28,543 nt of DNA from a virus: positions 1-28,543 of the IMG/VR virus record IMGVR_UViG_3300010370_000176. The stretch is one strand, 5' to 3'. The notes beneath the pieces were generated by a model that was not told where the DNA came from, did not search any database, and saw nothing but the letters and a program-made list of their open reading frames with translations. Within the stretch, counting starts at the first letter, position 1, and every line of letters begins with the position of its first letter. The translations under genes were made by a program, and so were the position numbers. Shown in pieces: positions 25,884-28,543 of the stretch.

Positions 25884-28516
25884 TCGACGATACTTCAATT
25901 AAGAGTAATTTTGTTGGTAGAGATGGATTCCGTTGGTTTATTGCACAAGTAGCACCAACTAAAAACCAACAAAAGCAAAGAGATAGTGGATGGGGAAATC
26001 GTTTTAAAATTAGAATCATGGGGTATCATCCCTACGATGATTCTGTAAAAGATGATGACCTACCATACGCACATGTAATGATGCCACCAACTTCTGGTAG
26101 TGGTGGTGCCAATACATCAGAAACTGTCATGCTCAGACAGGGAGATGTTGTGTTTGGATTCTTTCTAGATGGAGATGATGCACAACTTCCTGTAATTTTA
26201 GGATGCTTTGGTAGAACACCAGAAGTGCCTAATCCAAAACCACAGGGCAAACCAACTCAAGAATTTAAACCTTTCACTGGTTACACTCAAAAAATCAAAG
26301 GCACCTCCAAAATGGGAAAGGAGGAGAGCAATGATAATCAAGGTATCGTAAATATTCCTCCCATAAGAAACCCCAAGAATGCCCTTGGAGGACTCTTAGA
26401 TGGTCTCCTAGGTGGAAACATGGGTCAAGCACTAAGCGCCATCTCTGGCGCTCTAAACAGCGCCCTAGGTGCCATTGGGCAGGGTTCTGCTGAAGTTGCT
26501 GGTGTTGCAGGAGCAGTTGCTAGTGTTATTAGTAATGCATCGAGTGTTATTCCTGGTTCATCATCAGCAGGTCAAGTTGCTACATCAGCTGCTCAAGCAA
26601 TTGCTTCTGCAGCAGGGCAAGATGCTGCAGCACTAACTTCAAGTATTCAAGCTTTTGCAGAAGCAGCATCAAGTGCTAGTTCTAATTTTACACAAGGTAG
26701 TACTTCTATTCCACCTGGAACTGCTACTATAGAAGAAAGAAGACAAAAAGCAGGAACTCCTCTAACCGATAGCCTTGCAAACTCAATGAAGATTCCTCCT
26801 GGAGGAAGAGGAAATATTGTATTGAGAGTTCATACATCAATCAACAACACAATAATTAAGTTACATACAACAACATCAGTATATGATCTGAATAAAGAAA
26901 TTAAGATTACTTCTGAAAGAATTGCTAAGTTCTTCAAACCAATGGTTGAAGTAGCAATTCTAGAAGTTGATAAGGAAGTATGGGGCAGAACTCCTGCTGG
27001 TTTAGAAAAACAATATCAAATTTACTACACTAGAACTTATGCTGCTGTTCTTGCTGCCACACAAGATGCAAATGCTGCACAAACTCAAGGAGATAAGGCA
27101 GGATTAAATAGACAACTCGAATTCGAACCACCATCTCTTGCCTATCAAGAAGCTCATGCTCAAATACAAGAGCAAGCGGAGAGAGAACTTGAAAGAGCAA
27201 TGTATGATCATGTTGCTAGAGTCTTTAGATTTATTGCAGAGAGCCCAGGAGATGTACCAATTTGTGTTGCTGAAAATGTTGTTGTGAGAGCAGCAGTTGA
27301 GTTGGGTTACATTCTTCATGAATTAATTACTCCATATCTTGTTCCTCTAGAACCAATTGATGGGTTAATAAATGTCAAACAAGATGTGTGGACAACCAGG
27401 GAAATTTTTGAAGAATTAAATAAGGCTCCTGGTGCTCCTTCCTTTGGTTACAACATAGGAAGTGGTCAGTTCCCGATCCCTAAAGTTGATATTCCTAGAA
27501 TGATTAGAGTTACCCCAATCGCTGCTGGGTCTGCAAGAAATAAGCAAGTATTATTCCAGAATGAAACTAGAAATGCTGTCAATATTTCTTATGCGGATGG
27601 TATTAGTGGATTCAATGGAAAATGCTATACTGGTCCGCCGCCTTGTGTTGGTCTGGTGATAGAAATAGTTGGCGGAGAACCAGATGAAGATGCAAGAGTA
27701 AAACCAATATTTGGAAGATTCCCAACAGAAGAAGAGGTAGGACCATATGCGTCAAAGATTCGTTCTGTTGGATTGATTGGTATTAAGATAATTCGCCCAG
27801 GAAAAGGATATAAGTACACTCCAAAGATAAGAATATCGGATACAGCAAATCAGGGTTTTGGTGCAATTGCATATGCAAAGGTTGATTGGGATAGGACATC
27901 TCCAACTTACGGTCAAATAGTTAAAATTGTGGTAACTGACCCAGGAGAATCATACCCCAAAAATATTTGCCCTGTTGAAGGAACTAACAATATTGATCCA
28001 GATGAAGCAGGAAAAGCAAACATTGGCGGATATCTAAACTCTATTGATGTTGCAAATCCTGGCAGGGGATATAAGAAAGGAGATAAATTTGCTGATGCAG
28101 TTGTTGCTTCATTCGCAACTCCTATTATTTCACTTGGGAGAGTTGTTGGAGTTCAAATTAATAAACCAAAATTATTTGATGAACTGCCAGATTTATCAAT
28201 CGATTCTGAAACTGGAGATGGTGCATTGATGAATGCAATTCTTGATGATATTGAACCACCTGATTTGCAGAAAGGTTATATTAGAATCATTGATTGTGTG
28301 GGTTATTTTTCCGATAGGGAAAAGAGAATACCAATTGGATATGTTGGTGGTAGACCATATTTTGGGGCATATCATGTATTAAGTAATGGTATTAGAATGA
28401 CTGGAAGCCCCAACAATGAATTTGCCAGGATCATATATACTACACCAGATGCAAGTGTGGTTGATGTACTTGAAATTCCAGAAGGTGTAACTGCTCTAGA
28501 CACTACTTTCACATAA
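25880..28516 (+). CDS. gp5: Baseplate hub needle protein gp5-like, without lysozyme domain
   Basis: 878 residues (T4: 575). The N-terminal OB-fold is clear: GFRWFIAQVAPTKNQQKQRD, WGNRFKIRIMGYHPYDD, AHVMMPPTSGSGGANTSETV, LRQGDVVFGFFLDGDDAQLP and VILGCFGRTP, the gp5/gpV-type hub head. In place of the T4 lysozyme comes an Ala/Ser/Gly-rich segment (about 170-275). Then follow a long helical region (330-485) and, from about residue 570, a beta-rich part with repeated GKGYKYTPKIRI / PGESYPKNI / GRGYKKGDK motifs (about 640, 687 and 725), a repeated strand-turn module. It probably forms the membrane-piercing spike after gp27. The absence of a lysozyme is explained by the two upstream virion proteins. 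Confidence 0.85.
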   Translation: MIDDTSIKSNFVGRDGFRWFIAQVAPTKNQQKQRDSGWGNRFKIRIMGYHPYDDSVKDDDLPYAHVMMPPTSGSGGANTSETVMLRQGDVVFGFFLDGDDAQLPVILGCFGRTPEVPNPKPQGKPTQEFKPFTGYTQKIKGTSKMGKEESNDNQGIVNIPPIRNPKNALGGLLDGLLGGNMGQALSAISGALNSALGAIGQGSAEVAGVAGAVASVISNASSVIPGSSSAGQVATSAAQAIASAAGQDAAALTSSIQAFAEAASSASSNFTQGSTSIPPGTATIEERRQKAGTPLTDSLANSMKIPPGGRGNIVLRVHTSINNTIIKLHTTTSVYDLNKEIKITSERIAKFFKPMVEVAILEVDKEVWGRTPAGLEKQYQIYYTRTYAAVLAATQDANAAQTQGDKAGLNRQLEFEPPSLAYQEAHAQIQEQAERELERAMYDHVARVFRFIAESPGDVPICVAENVVVRAAVELGYILHELITPYLVPLEPIDGLINVKQDVWTTREIFEELNKAPGAPSFGYNIGSGQFPIPKVDIPRMIRVTPIAAGSARNKQVLFQNETRNAVNISYADGISGFNGKCYTGPPPCVGLVIEIVGGEPDEDARVKPIFGRFPTEEEVGPYASKIRSVGLIGIKIIRPGKGYKYTPKIRISDTANQGFGAIAYAKVDWDRTSPTYGQIVKIVVTDPGESYPKNICPVEGTNNIDPDEAGKANIGGYLNSIDVANPGRGYKKGDKFADAVVASFATPIISLGRVVGVQINKPKLFDELPDLSIDSETGDGALMNAILDDIEPPDLQKGYIRIIDCVGYFSDREKRIPIGYVGGRPYFGAYHVLSNGIRMTGSPNNEFARIIYTTPDASVVDVLEIPEGVTALDTTFT

Positions 28517-28517
28517 A

Positions 28518-28543
28518 ATGACTAAGAAAAAACAATCATACGA
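28518..28543 (+). CDS. Start of a further gene, cut by the window end
   Basis: ATG 28518 follows the gp5 stop by one base and reads MTKKKQSY before the window ends. The tight spacing and Lys-rich start make a real gene likely, but nothing can be said about its product. Confidence 0.5.

Noticed and set aside
1-28543. CRISPR arrays, insertion sequences, integrase or attachment sites
   Set aside because: No regularly spaced repeats, transposase or integrase frames, or terminal inverted repeats were seen.

Overview
The window is a piece of a T4-like cyanophage (myovirus infecting marine Synechococcus or Prochlorococcus). The evidence is the combination of a photosystem II D2 gene (psbD), phoH, thyX, a glutaredoxin and a carbamoyltransferase with T4 replication genes (gp33, gp59, gp32) and T4 baseplate and head genes (gp53, gp48, gp4, gp54, gp26, gp51-like, gp27, gp5). 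Coding density is very high, most neighbours overlap by 1-20 bases (often ATGA), and no tRNA, rRNA, CRISPR array or insertion sequence was seen. No gene-free stretch exceeds about 130 bases.

Layout. 1-950: 3' part of psbD and its terminator. 950-5580: a rightward run of very small, mostly unknown genes that begins at a sigma70-type promoter and ends at a terminator; it contains a glutaredoxin, a signal-peptide protein, small membrane proteins and a Cys-rich protein. 5595-8147: a second run of small genes, two with zinc-ribbon-like cysteines. 8149-9086: a late-type promoter and a glycine-rich protein whose N-terminus matches the capsid-targeting sequence of T4 internal head proteins. 9109-10605: an AT-rich carbamoyltransferase gene. 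10607-11516: a strong promoter, a perfect palindrome in the leader, two copies of a short direct repeat, five tiny genes and a terminator. 11549-16402: thyX, phoH, a PD-(D/E)XK nuclease, gp33 (late transcription), gp59 (helicase loader), a small conserved gene and gp32 (ssDNA-binding), closed by a bidirectional terminator. 16387-18707 (minus strand): gp53, gp48, an unknown gene and gp4. 18766-28543 (plus strand): gp54, gp26, a gp51-like gene, two large virion proteins carrying cell-wall-degrading domains, gp27, a 55-residue protein, gp5, and the first codons of another gene.

How the parts work together. psbD keeps host photosystem II working during infection. ThyX, glutaredoxin and probably PhoH serve nucleotide supply and stress metabolism. 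gp59, gp32 and the nuclease serve replication and recombination. gp33 links replication to late transcription, and T4-type late promoter octamers (NATAAATA) stand before the internal-protein gene, the small gene ahead of phoH, and gp48. The right half builds the baseplate, tail hub and head completion.

Most interesting points: (1) the 302-residue protein at 8178-9086 is a candidate injected internal head protein with a glycine-zipper membrane segment; (2) gp26 ends with a canonical -1 slippery heptamer, T TTT TTC, in the right phase to fuse gp26 to the downstream small gene, like lambda G/GT; (3) gp5 has no visible lysozyme domain, while two upstream virion proteins carry an M15-like peptidase, a muramidase-like domain and possibly a permuted M23-like domain; (4) the leader at 10660-10730 has a perfect palindrome and a repeated element. 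About a dozen genes shorter than 60 codons were found by reading the frames directly.
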